DNA of 64,000 bases, taken from contig CABIXF010000002.1 in the NCBI GenBank assembly GCA_902362595.1, positions 62,001-126,000 on the forward strand, in the 5' to 3' direction. The notes under the pieces are model-generated. The model was not told where the DNA came from. It worked only from the letters and a program-made list of their open reading frames with translations, and did no database searches. Of this stretch, positions 8,376-15,932 are shown piece by piece; the stretch's first letter is position 1, and each line of letters starts with the position of its first letter. A program made the translations under genes and the position numbers. Origin of the DNA: Bacteroidaceae bacterium. GTDB taxonomy: Bacteria; Bacteroidota; Bacteroidia; Bacteroidales; Bacteroidaceae.

Positions 8376-9104
8376 TTATACATAGTCGCGGATGTCAAAA
8401 TCCGCAATGTCATCAGGCACTTTCGGCATATCGTTTGAAATGTTGTCAACGGAAACGGGATGGCTCCCGTTTTTGCCCGTTCCGGCTTTCGCTTTCTTGT
8501 CAAGGCACCTGTTCATAACTGCCCGCACTTTGTCATACATCCCTTCAGAATTGGTCAGCTTGTCGAACAGCTCGTTGCCTTCCATGTCAATGAATACTTT
8601 TCCGGCATGGTCAAGCTCGCTGTCCGCCGCTTTCGGTTTCTTCACCGCAAGGACAGCCCTGTCAATGTCCTCGAAGGTATGGCCGTCGGCCTGATGCGGA
8701 GTGCCGTCGAAACCTTCATCATCGTCATACTCGGACAAGTCGGAGACACGGTAGTCGGTAAAGGTCTCGTCCAGCTTGTCATTTGGTACTTGGCGCGACG
8801 TCTTGGCTTCCTGCTCTTGACCGTTTACGGGTACCGTTTCATCGGCAAAGGTAACATCCTTTTCATCCACGACCTCGGCTTTCGCGGAAGTGGCAGCTTC
8901 TGGCACAGAGGTGTCCTTTTCTGTCCTTCTCCGCTCCGGCATCCTGAACTTGCTCTTGCCCATGATGTCGGGCAACGTCCTGCCGCTTTCCGGTTCCGGA
9001 GGCTTCTTGTTTCCGCTGCACCCTGTCATTTTCCTTTCGTTCATCATATAGAATACCGTCCATACGTTGAACAGCATCAGTAAGACTATCAGCACTGTTT
9101 CCAT
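8376..9104 (-). CDS. traD: TraD-like conjugative transposon protein
   Basis: This is a 242-residue protein with one N-terminal membrane segment (METVLIVLLMLFNVWTVFYM) and a long, acidic, low-complexity cytoplasmic part (VVDEKDVTFADE, LSEYDDDEGFDGTP). It ends in a more ordered region (FDKLTNSEGMYDKVRAVMNRCL). Position immediately after the DUF3408 gene and topology match TraD of CTnDOT-type operons. A short protein of the same layout opens the second tra operon at 23700. Its role in DNA processing or mating is not known. Confidence 0.75.
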   Translation of the reverse strand: METVLIVLLMLFNVWTVFYMMNERKMTGCSGNKKPPEPESGRTLPDIMGKSKFRMPERRRTEKDTSVPEAATSAKAEVVDEKDVTFADETVPVNGQEQEAKTSRQVPNDKLDETFTDYRVSDLSEYDDDEGFDGTPHQADGHTFEDIDRAVLAVKKPKAADSELDHAGKVFIDMEGNELFDKLTNSEGMYDKVRAVMNRCLDKKAKAGTGKNGSHPVSVDNISNDMPKVPDDIADFDIRDYV

Positions 9105-9107
9105 AGG

Positions 9108-9542
9108 TCATATATGTTTCCGTAAAAGGTAGTGGTCAAAGTAAAGGTCGTTTATTTCGGCACGGTACATTTCAAGATGTTCGCAAAGTACCTTGTCAAT
9201 GTAGGCGCCGATGGTTGTCTTGTTCCTACCTAACGTATGCACGATGTCCGCTATCTTCTCCTGGACTTCCCGGCTGATATACACGCATTGCCTTGCCTTG
9301 AGTTCGTCCCTCTTTTCAAGGAAATACGAATATGGGCGGGAATTGCGCGTTCCCTGTATGTCGGCGAACTGCACGTCGCCTTCATCAGCGCATTCCGGTG
9401 ATGGTTCTCCGGCTATCCCTTCCATGATTGAGGCGATGTCCTCAAATGAAGTGCGTTCATTACCTGTTTTCTCATTCCCGTTTGCGGAAGCGCACCCCTT
9501 TGATGCGCATTCAGTCTTCTTGTTTTTCTTTAATAATCCCAT
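9108..9542 (-). CDS. traC: TraC-like DUF3408 protein
   Basis: The product has 144 residues. The N-terminus is basic and disordered; the C-terminal half (KARQCVYISREVQEKIADIVHTLG, TTIGAYIDKVLCEHLEMY) has the ribbon-helix-helix-like pattern of DUF3408. Such proteins probably bind DNA with the ParA-like TraA. A related gene follows directly upstream (9557-9985), so the pair looks like an old duplication. The symbol follows operon order rather than direct comparison. Confidence 0.75.
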   Translation of the reverse strand: MGLLKKNKKTECASKGCASANGNEKTGNERTSFEDIASIMEGIAGEPSPECADEGDVQFADIQGTRNSRPYSYFLEKRDELKARQCVYISREVQEKIADIVHTLGRNKTTIGAYIDKVLCEHLEMYRAEINDLYFDHYLLRKHI

Positions 9543-9556
9543 TTCAGTCTTTGTTT

Positions 9557-9985
9557 TTAGATGTTGAATGATTTGATATGTCTGTTGAATGATTCGGTGA
9601 TGCCGTCACGGTATTCCTCGAAGTGGGCGGTCAGCACGTTGTCCACATAGCTTGCCATCGAAATCCCGTTCCCGCCTACCACCTGTATGATTTTCTGTAT
9701 GCGGTCGTGGTACTCCGGGCGGATATAGGTCTGTCTGCCCCTCCGTGCGGTTATGTCGGACTCCCTGATGAACCTTTCTTCATATTCCCGCCATGTCCCT
9801 TTTACCGGAGGCTTCTTCTTGGATGGCTTGCCGCTTTCGACGGTTTCCTGCCCGGTGCTTTCATTGTCCGTGGCGGCGGGCGCGGACGTTCCGGATTTCG
9901 GAGGCAGGACGTCCAAATCGTCCTGCCTGAGCGAGTTGATGACCACGTCGGCATAGTTCTCCTCAATGTTCCTTTTCTTTTCCAT
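9557..9985 (-). CDS. traB: TraB-like DUF3408 protein
   Basis: This is a 142-residue DUF3408 protein. A polar linker rich in Thr, Ser and Pro leads into GTWREYEERFIRESDI and then RQTYIRPEYHDRIQKIIQVVGG and ISMASYVDNVLTAHFEEY, a ribbon-helix-helix-like fold. It is adjacent to the ParA-type TraA (6 bases apart). ParA plus a small DNA-binding partner is the usual arrangement and suggests a role in positioning or regulating the element, which is inference. Confidence 0.78.
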   Translation of the reverse strand: MEKKRNIEENYADVVINSLRQDDLDVLPPKSGTSAPAATDNESTGQETVESGKPSKKKPPVKGTWREYEERFIRESDITARRGRQTYIRPEYHDRIQKIIQVVGGNGISMASYVDNVLTAHFEEYRDGITESFNRHIKSFNI

Positions 9986-9991
9986 GCCGCT

Positions 9992-10747
9992 TTATGCCTT
10001 TACGGTTTCCAATATCTCGTCCACCAGCAGGTCGAGGTTGCTTCCGCGCACGAGGGCCTTGTCCGCAGGGAACACGGTGGAGCGGAACACAGCCTTGCGT
10101 TCACGTGCCGTCTCCTTTCTGAAACGCTTGCTGTCCGGCAGGGCGGTTTTCAGAATGGGCAGGGCGAGTTCCGCGCATACGTCCGTGTACACGGAATAGA
10201 GTTCGCTCTTTTCCCGACCGTCCACCATGTTCCATACAAGGTGTATGGCCTTGACGTTTCCTTTGCCCATGCTGATGAAATGCTCGTTGATGACCTTGGC
10301 GAACACGATGGAGCTTTCCATGACCACACGGTCCGCAATGATGGGAGTGAAGATGTAGTCCATCTTGGCCACCGTGTTGATGACATCCCTGTTGTTCGCC
10401 GTTCCGGGCATGTCGAAGAAGATGAAGTCAAGGTCAGGCAGCTTGGCTTTGAGCCGTTCGGCCGTCTCGATGGCTTCGCCCGCCGGGCAGCACACGACCG
10501 GGTAAGGTTTCTTGCCCAGCCTCTTTATCTGCTCGTAGGCCATCTTCTGGTAATACGGGTCTTCTACGGATGCCTTGGTGTCACGCTTGCGCATGTCATA
10601 CACGCTGTACTGGGGAAAGTCGCAGTCTATGACCGCCACGTTGTACCCTTTCACATAATGCAGGTAGCTTGCGACGAGGACTGTCAGCGTCGTCTTACCT
10701 GCGCCTCCTTTCTGGGTGGAGAATGCCACATAGTTCGTCTTTTTCAT
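9992..10747 (-). CDS. traA: ParA-family ATPase TraA
   Basis: The 251-residue product is a ParA/MinD-type ATPase with deviant Walker A KGGAGKTT at residues 13-20, AVIDCDFPQYSV, and FIFFDMPGTANNRDV as the switch/Walker B region. It is the first gene of the leftward tra operon. The start at 10747 (MKKTNYVAFSTQ) was chosen because the frame upstream of it (CRQYAARPANVQQ) is not ParA-like. The promoter should lie in the 738-base divergent region to its right. Confidence 0.92.
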   Translation of the reverse strand: MKKTNYVAFSTQKGGAGKTTLTVLVASYLHYVKGYNVAVIDCDFPQYSVYDMRKRDTKASVEDPYYQKMAYEQIKRLGKKPYPVVCCPAGEAIETAERLKAKLPDLDFIFFDMPGTANNRDVINTVAKMDYIFTPIIADRVVMESSIVFAKVINEHFISMGKGNVKAIHLVWNMVDGREKSELYSVYTDVCAELALPILKTALPDSKRFRKETARERKAVFRSTVFPADKALVRGSNLDLLVDEILETVKA

Positions 10748-11075
10748 TCTTTTTGTTTTTTTAGTCTGTTGAACATTGGCCGGGCGTGCCGCGTATTGCC
10801 GGCAGTACGTACACACACCTGACCGTTTTTTCAGTTATGCGCCCTTCTGTCCGTCCATTCGTTCCGCCGGGTATTCTTGCGGGTTTTCGCGCGTGTTTCC
10901 GCAAGGTTTTCCGACAGTCCGCAAGCGTGGCCGTATGCGAGGCCCGGCTCATATCCGGACTTATGGGCGTTGGTTCATCCTTTCCAGCGGATGGAGGTTC
11001 CTCCGTGTGTCTGAATGTCTGAACACGCTGCAAAGTAAAGGGCATTTTTCCATATCCGTATCGTTTTGGAGTTTG

Positions 11076-11109
11076 GTGGCAGCTTGTGGCAGCAAGTGGT
11101 AGGGAGTGG
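11076..11109 (+). repeat. Four GTGG repeats with exact 10-bp spacing
   Basis: GTGG begins at 11076, 11086, 11096 and 11106; the first two full units are GTGGCAGCTT and GTGGCAGCAA. The spacing equals one helical turn, so all copies face the same side of the DNA. The cluster ends 37 bases before the -7 box at 11147, a position suited to a regulator or relaxosome protein. Confidence 0.75.
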
Positions 11110-11146
11110 CTTCGTTCTTATCACGTTTTCAAAGGCTTAAACGCCC

Positions 11147-11154
11147 TACCTTTG
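11147..11154 (+). promoter_or_regulatory. Candidate -7 box of the mob operon promoter
   Basis: TACCTTTG matches the Bacteroides -7 consensus TAnnTTTG. No good -33 TTG is visible at the usual distance, so it may depend on an activator at the GTGG repeats. Transcription from here would give a leader of about 325 bases before mobA. Confidence 0.5.
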
Positions 11155-11226
11155 CACCCAAGCGGCAGGGCAAAGCCGAAAGCGCGTACCGCAGGCCCCG
11201 GCTCCGTCCTTCTTTTGGGCAGCCGA

Positions 11227-11250
11227 AAGGTATCGGGCGACCGATACCTT
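11227..11250. repeat. Perfect 10-bp inverted repeat in the oriT-like region
   Basis: AAGGTATCGG (11227-11236), spacer GCGA, CCGATACCTT (11241-11250). Inverted repeats of this size beside a nick site are typical of oriT sequences bound by MOB-type relaxases. Confidence 0.7.
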
Positions 11251-11278
11251 ATGAAAAGGTAATGACAGGTCTATCTCC

Positions 11279-11384
11279 AATCCGTCTGCCACGGATTTTT
11301 GTGTCCTCAAAGACACAGCAAGGTATGTTTCGAGTTACCCGAAACCTTGCGGGTTACTCCCGCAAGCCTTGCCCCTGAAAGGGG
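11279..11384 (+). repeat. Cluster of hairpins in front of mobA
   Basis: The arms are: AATCCGT/ACGGATT (11279-11285, 11291-11297); GTGTC/GACAC (11301-11305, 11312-11316); GCAAGGT/ACCTTGC (11318-11324, 11344-11350); CTTGCGGG/CCCGCAAG (11346-11353, 11359-11366); CCCCT/AGGGG (11372-11376, 11380-11384). The third and fourth overlap and are mutually exclusive. They could act as single-stranded oriT structures or as a structured mob leader. Confidence 0.65.
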
Positions 11385-11464
11385 AAGGGGGCTTCCTCTC
11401 CGAAGTCGGGAAGCCTGTTTCTTACCTGCGGTATGTATGCCGGAAGCTGCGCTTATGGCGTGAA

Positions 11465-11477
11465 ACCACTAAATCCA
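11465..11477 (+). repeat. 13-bp motif copy 4, upstream of mobA
   Basis: Plus-strand ACCACTAAATCCA, 8 bases before the mobA ATG. It is identical to the three copies in the tra operon, in the same orientation and at nearly the same distance from the start as the traN and traI copies. Confidence 0.75.
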
Positions 11478-11485
11478 TAGTAATA

Positions 11486-11911
11486 ATGAACAGAGAACGT
11501 AAGAAAGGGGGAAGACACCCCAAGTTGGAAAAGAAAACGCACCATGTGATGCTGCGTTTCAACGACGAGGAATGGCTCAGGTTCCTCGCCATGTACGAAC
11601 AGACGGAGGTGAAGGCAAAGGCGGTGTTCGCCAAGGCACGCATCTTCGGCGGGGAGTTCCGTGTGTTCCGGGAGGACAGGACGCTGGTGGAATACTACGC
11701 CAAGCTGTCTTCATTCCATGCGCAGTACCGCATGATAGGCAACAACTACAACCAGACCGTCAAGGAGCTGCGCTGCCATTTCTCCGAGAAAAAGGCGATG
11801 GCATTGCTCTACCGGCTGGAGCAATGCACGAAGGAACTGGCGGCATTGACCCGCCAAATCGTGGAACTGACAAAGGATTTCGAGGAACGATGGTTGCAAA
11901 AATCAGTTTAG
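11486..11911 (+). CDS. mobA: Mobilisation accessory protein MobA
   Basis: This is a 141-residue basic protein starting MNRERKKGGRHPK. It contains HHVMLRFNDEEWLRFLAMYEQ and ends in a helical segment (LYRLEQCTKELAALTRQIVEL). This is the MobA accessory (relaxosome) protein of CTnDOT-type elements, similar in role to MobC-type ribbon-helix-helix proteins that assist the relaxase at oriT. It overlaps mobB by 22 bases. The chosen start has the 13-bp motif just upstream; an open extension to 11369 runs through the hairpin region and is rejected. Confidence 0.85.
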   Translation: MNRERKKGGRHPKLEKKTHHVMLRFNDEEWLRFLAMYEQTEVKAKAVFAKARIFGGEFRVFREDRTLVEYYAKLSSFHAQYRMIGNNYNQTVKELRCHFSEKKAMALLYRLEQCTKELAALTRQIVELTKDFEERWLQKSV

Positions 11912-13137
11912 GGAAATCGTTGTTCGGGGCACTGGCGTACAACGGGGAGAAGATTAACAAGGAACAGGGCAAACTGCTCGGCACGAACAAAATTTTCGAC
12001 GGCTGTTCCGGCAGGATGGACATCAGCCGCGCCATGCAGGACTTCTCGCGCTACCTCTCGCCCCACGTGAGGACGGAGAAGCCCGTCATGCACGTATCGC
12101 TCAACCCGCATCCCGATGACCGCCTGACGGACATGGAACTGGAGAACATCGCGCGTGAGTACATGGAACGGATGGGGTTCGGCGAACAGCCGTACATCAT
12201 CTACAAACACGAGGACATCGACCGCCACCACCTGCACATCGTGACCATCCGCGTGGATGATAACGGCAGGTGCATCAGCGACCGCTACAACTTCCGCAGG
12301 AGCAGGGAGATTACCCGTGAGCTGGAACACAAGTACGGTCTGCACCCCGCCGACCGCAGGCAGCACCGCCATGACAACCCCTTGCGGAAAATGGATGCTT
12401 CGCAGGGCGACGTGAAGCGTCAGGTGGCGAACACCGCCAAGGCGGTCATGGCGACCTACAAGTTCCAGACGATGGGCGAATACCGCGCCCTGCTCTCCCT
12501 CTACAACGTCACGGTGGAGGAAGCCCGTGGCAACGTGGACGGGCGCGAGTATCACGGGCTGGTCTATGCCGCCACCGACGATGCCGGGAACAGGGTGGGC
12601 AATCCTTTCAAGGCGTCCCGTATCGGGAAGTCCGTCGGCTATGAAGCTGTGCTGCGCAGGTTTGAATTTTCCAAAGGGCAGATCCGCGACAAGCGTCTGG
12701 CGGACAGGACACGCAAGACCGTCGCCGCCGCGCTCGCCCGGACATACCGCAAGGAGGAGTTCATCGACCTGCTTCGCGCAAAGGGCGTGGATGTGGTGTT
12801 CCGCCACACGGACGAGGGGCGCATCTACGGGGCGACCTTCATCGACCACCGCACGGGCTGTGTGCTGAACGGCTCACATTTGGGCAAAGAGTTTTCCGCC
12901 AACGCCTTGCAGGAGCATTTCACCCTGCCGTATGCAGACACACCGCCGATGCCGTTCACCGTCACGGAGGACGCACTGCAAACAGACATCCATTCCTATG
13001 AGGAACACGACGAGGGTCACTCCACGGGCTTGGGCTTGCTTGGCAGTGACGCATCGGGCGCACAGGCGGAGGAAGCCGCCTTCGAGCGCGAACTCAAACG
13101 CAAGCGGAAGAAACGCCGCAAGGGTTTGGGGCTGTAA
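11890..13137 (+). CDS. mobB: Relaxase MobB
   Basis: This is a 415-residue relaxase/mobilisation nuclease. The histidine triad region HEDIDRHHLHIV lies at about 107-118 and coordinates the metal. Tyr17 in ALAYN is a plausible nucleophile. The fold fits the relaxase family PF03432 (MOBP-like). The C-terminal part is Arg/Lys-rich and probably contacts DNA or the coupling protein. The enzyme should nick oriT and pilot the strand. The start at 11890 was chosen because the MVAKISLGKSLFG N-terminus is typical; the frame upstream overlaps mobA. Confidence 0.92.
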   Translation: MVAKISLGKSLFGALAYNGEKINKEQGKLLGTNKIFDGCSGRMDISRAMQDFSRYLSPHVRTEKPVMHVSLNPHPDDRLTDMELENIAREYMERMGFGEQPYIIYKHEDIDRHHLHIVTIRVDDNGRCISDRYNFRRSREITRELEHKYGLHPADRRQHRHDNPLRKMDASQGDVKRQVANTAKAVMATYKFQTMGEYRALLSLYNVTVEEARGNVDGREYHGLVYAATDDAGNRVGNPFKASRIGKSVGYEAVLRRFEFSKGQIRDKRLADRTRKTVAAALARTYRKEEFIDLLRAKGVDVVFRHTDEGRIYGATFIDHRTGCVLNGSHLGKEFSANALQEHFTLPYADTPPMPFTVTEDALQTDIHSYEEHDEGHSTGLGLLGSDASGAQAEEAAFERELKRKRKKRRKGLGL

Positions 13138-13164
13138 TTTATTCCTCCGCAGGGCATAGGGGAT

Positions 13165-13199
13165 GAGGTCGGACTTCATCCTACATCAAGTCCGGCCTC
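13165..13199. repeat. Inverted repeat between mobB and mobC
   Basis: GAGGTCGGACTT (13165-13176) and AAGTCCGGCCTC (13188-13199) pair with one mismatch around 11 bases. No T-run follows, so a terminator is unlikely; regulation or mRNA processing is possible. Confidence 0.5.
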
Positions 13200-13287
13200 A
13201 TGTACCATGAAGTCTGGGGTGATGTATGCTCACCTCCGTACCGTGCCTTGCGGAGATATTGTTCAACTTAAAAACAGAAACAGATTT

Positions 13288-15297
13288 ATGTCACAACAGG
13301 AAGACGATTTGAGGGCATTGGCGAAAATCATGGATTTTCTCCGTGCCGTAAGCATTATTCTGGTGGTCATCCACCTTTATTGGTATTGTTACGAAGCCGT
13401 AAGGCTGTGGGGCATCGACATCGGTGTCGTAGACCGGGTGCTGGTGAACTTCGACCGCACTGCCGGGCTGTTCCACCACATTCTTTATACGAAACTCTTT
13501 GCGTTGGTGCTGTTGGCGCTTTCCTGCCTGGGCACGAAAGGCGTCAAGGAAGAAAAAATCACATGGGGAAGGATTTGGACGGTGCTTGCCGCTGGGCTGG
13601 TGCTTTTCTTTCTCAACTGGTGGATATTGTCCTTGCCTTTACCTGTGGAAGCCAACGCAGCTTTTTATGCGGCTTCAATGGCAGCGGGCTATGTCTGCCT
13701 GCTCATGGCAGGCACATGGATGAGCCGTCTTCTGCGCACCAACCTCATGGAGGACGTGTTCAACGTGGAGAACGAGAGCTTTATGCAGGAAACCCGGCTC
13801 ATCGAGAACGAGTATTCGGTGAACCTGCCCACACGCTTCTATTACAGGAAGAAGTGGAACAACGGGTACATCAACGTGGTAAACCCGTTCCGTGCGTCCA
13901 TCGTATTAGGCACGCCGGGCAGCGGAAAGTCGTATGCCGTGGTAAATAATTTTATCAAACAGCAGATTGAAAAGGGCTTTAGTCTTTATTGTTACGATTT
14001 CAAATATCCTGACTTATCGACCATTGCCTACAACCATCTAATGAACCACGGCGACGGCTACAAAGTCAAGCCGAAGTTCTACGTGATCAACTTCGATGAT
14101 CCGCGCCGGAGCCACCGCTGCAACCCCATACACCCGAATTTCATGGAGGACATTACCGATGCCTACGAGAGCGCCTACACCATTTTATTAAATTTGAACA
14201 AGACTTGGGTGCAAAAGCAGGGCGACTTCTTCGTGGAGAGTCCGATTATACTGTTTGCCAGTATTATCTGGTTTTTACGGATTTATCAGGATGGAAAGTA
14301 TTGCACCTTCCCACACGCCATCGAATTGCTGAACCGCCGTTACGAGGACGTTTTCCCTATCCTCACCAGTTATCCCGAGCTGGAAAACTATCTTTCACCC
14401 TTTATGGACGCTTGGCAGGGCGGCGCGGCCGAGCAGTTGATGGGGCAAATCGCTTCAGCGAAAATACCATTGTCAAGGATGATTTCCCCGCAACTCTATT
14501 GGGTCATGTCTGACAGCGAATTTACGCTTGACATCAACAATCCCGAAGAGCCGAAAATACTCTGTGTCGGCAACAATCCCGACCGCCAGAACATCTACGG
14601 CGCGGCATTGGGGCTGTACAATTCTCGAATAGTCAAGCTCATCAACAAGAAGGGCAAGCTGAAGTCGGCGGTAATCATCGACGAGCTGCCCACGATATAT
14701 TTCAAGGGGCTGGACAACCTCATCGCCACCGCTAGAAGCAACAAGGTGGCGGTCTGCCTCGGCTTTCAGGACTTCTCGCAGCTCAAGCGCGACTACGGCG
14801 ACAAGGAAGCGGCTGTGGTGATGAACACGGTGGGCAACATCTTCTCCGGTCAGGTGGTGGGCGAGACCGCCAAGACCCTTTCGGAACGGTTCGGGAAAAT
14901 CCTGCAAAGGCGCCAGAGCATCACCATCAACCGCGAGGACAAGTCCACCTCCATCAACACGCAGATGGAAAGCCTGATACCCGCGAGCAAGATTTCCACG
15001 CTCACGCAGGGCATGTTCGTGGGCGCGGTGGCCGACAACTATGGCGAACGCATCGAGCAAAAGATTTTCCATTGCGAGATTGTGGTGGACGCGGAGAAGG
15101 TGAAACGGGAGGAACAGGCTTACAAGCCTATCCCCGTCATTACGGACTTCACCGATGCCGACGGCAACGACCACATGAAGGAGATGATACAGGAGAACTA
15201 CAACCGCATCAAGGCTGAGGTGCGTCAGATTGTCGCCGACGAGTTGCAGCGTATCCAGTCCGACCCCGAACTGCAACATCTCTTGCAGAACAAGTAA
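13288..15297 (+). CDS. mobC: Type IV coupling protein MobC (VirD4/TraG-like)
   Basis: The 669-residue product couples the relaxosome to the secretion channel. Three to four membrane helices occupy residues 15-145. Walker A GTPGSGKS is at 208-215 and Walker B AVIIDELPTIYF near 461-472, followed by TARSNKVAVCLGFQD, the signature of VirD4-type ATPases. The start at 13288 (MSQQEDDLRALAK) was preferred to the open extension at 13207, which crosses the inverted-repeat region. A second coupling protein is at 39253-41439. Confidence 0.93.
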   Translation: MSQQEDDLRALAKIMDFLRAVSIILVVIHLYWYCYEAVRLWGIDIGVVDRVLVNFDRTAGLFHHILYTKLFALVLLALSCLGTKGVKEEKITWGRIWTVLAAGLVLFFLNWWILSLPLPVEANAAFYAASMAAGYVCLLMAGTWMSRLLRTNLMEDVFNVENESFMQETRLIENEYSVNLPTRFYYRKKWNNGYINVVNPFRASIVLGTPGSGKSYAVVNNFIKQQIEKGFSLYCYDFKYPDLSTIAYNHLMNHGDGYKVKPKFYVINFDDPRRSHRCNPIHPNFMEDITDAYESAYTILLNLNKTWVQKQGDFFVESPIILFASIIWFLRIYQDGKYCTFPHAIELLNRRYEDVFPILTSYPELENYLSPFMDAWQGGAAEQLMGQIASAKIPLSRMISPQLYWVMSDSEFTLDINNPEEPKILCVGNNPDRQNIYGAALGLYNSRIVKLINKKGKLKSAVIIDELPTIYFKGLDNLIATARSNKVAVCLGFQDFSQLKRDYGDKEAAVVMNTVGNIFSGQVVGETAKTLSERFGKILQRRQSITINREDKSTSINTQMESLIPASKISTLTQGMFVGAVADNYGERIEQKIFHCEIVVDAEKVKREEQAYKPIPVITDFTDADGNDHMKEMIQENYNRIKAEVRQIVADELQRIQSDPELQHLLQNK

Positions 15298-15317
15298 TAC
15301 GCCACAGGCGAAAAAAG

Positions 15318-15364
15318 GAAAATCCGCAGCTCGGTTCAGTTCACGACTGGGTTACGGATTTTTC
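15318..15364. terminator. Bidirectional terminator between mobC and the convergent gene
   Basis: GAAAATCCG (15318-15326) pairs with CGGATTTTTC (15355-15364). T-rich tracts follow in both directions. It separates mobC from the convergent gene at 15352-15762, whose stop codon lies inside it. Confidence 0.7.
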
Positions 15365-15762
15365 TTTTCTTGTGCTGTCTTTTCCGCTTTAAGCAATTTG
15401 TTAAGGGTGGAAATGACAAGGGTCATCAGGTAACTCTTCAATTCGCTGTCTTCTTTCAGTAAAATGCCATACTCTTCGGCAAAGGCTTCCAACGTCCATC
15501 TCCGGATGTCTGCCATATCCTCCCCGAAGGGTATTAACCGGTTCTCATTCCAATAGGCGGTAACGGCAGATACGACCATTGACTTGAATGCCGACTTTTG
15601 TCCTGCATTCAGTTTCTTGTAGCGTGTCCTTTCCGTAATGGGCGGTTCGCTGTATGGCATGACGGACACCGGGTCATAGACGGACACCAAGTCGCCGCCG
15701 TAATCAACGATTATCGGCAAGTCTGTCGTTATACCGTGTTTCCGTTTCTTCTTTTTTGCCAT
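15352..15762 (-). CDS. Hypothetical protein downstream of the mob operon
   Basis: This is a 136-residue protein that I do not recognise. It has a very basic N-terminus (MAKKKKRKHG), then DLPIIVDYGGDLVSVYDPVSVMP, and a helical C-terminus (SYLMTLVISTLNKLLKAEKTA). It has its own promoter (15881-15910) and converges on mobC, so it is expressed independently of transfer genes. It may be a cargo gene or a small regulator; nothing in the sequence decides. Confidence 0.65.
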   Translation of the reverse strand: MAKKKKRKHGITTDLPIIVDYGGDLVSVYDPVSVMPYSEPPITERTRYKKLNAGQKSAFKSMVVSAVTAYWNENRLIPFGEDMADIRRWTLEAFAEEYGILLKEDSELKSYLMTLVISTLNKLLKAEKTAQEKKNP

Positions 15763-15880
15763 CGTGCGTGAGAGAATATGCTGCTATAAATGAAGAACGC
15801 CCCCCAAGTATGCTGCCTTGCGGCTCGCCTGGGAGGCTTATTATCTTTTAGTTTATAACTGTCTTGTTAATCTTGTGATG

Positions 15881-15910
15881 CAAAGGTAGGCATTTTTTCT
15901 TGAATGGCAA
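15881..15910 (-). promoter_or_regulatory. Promoter for the 15352-15762 gene
   Basis: On the minus strand, TACCTTTG (15888-15881) is preceded by TTG (15910-15908) with a 19-base spacer, a full match to the Bacteroides -33/-7 promoter. Transcription would start near 15874. Confidence 0.75.
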
Positions 15911-15932
15911 GCGCATGAAGCCGGAAAAATGA

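Larger units (their letters stand above)
10748..11485. other. Divergent tra/mob intergenic region, candidate oriT
   Basis: This 738-base stretch has no convincing gene. It separates the leftward traA operon from rightward mobA. The outer left part shows nothing clear. From 11076 on it holds four 10-bp-phased GTGG repeats, a -7 box, a perfect 10-bp inverted repeat and five further hairpins, described separately. In mobilisable and conjugative elements oriT usually lies next to the relaxase accessory gene, so this is the best oriT candidate; the nick site cannot be placed by eye. Confidence 0.6.
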
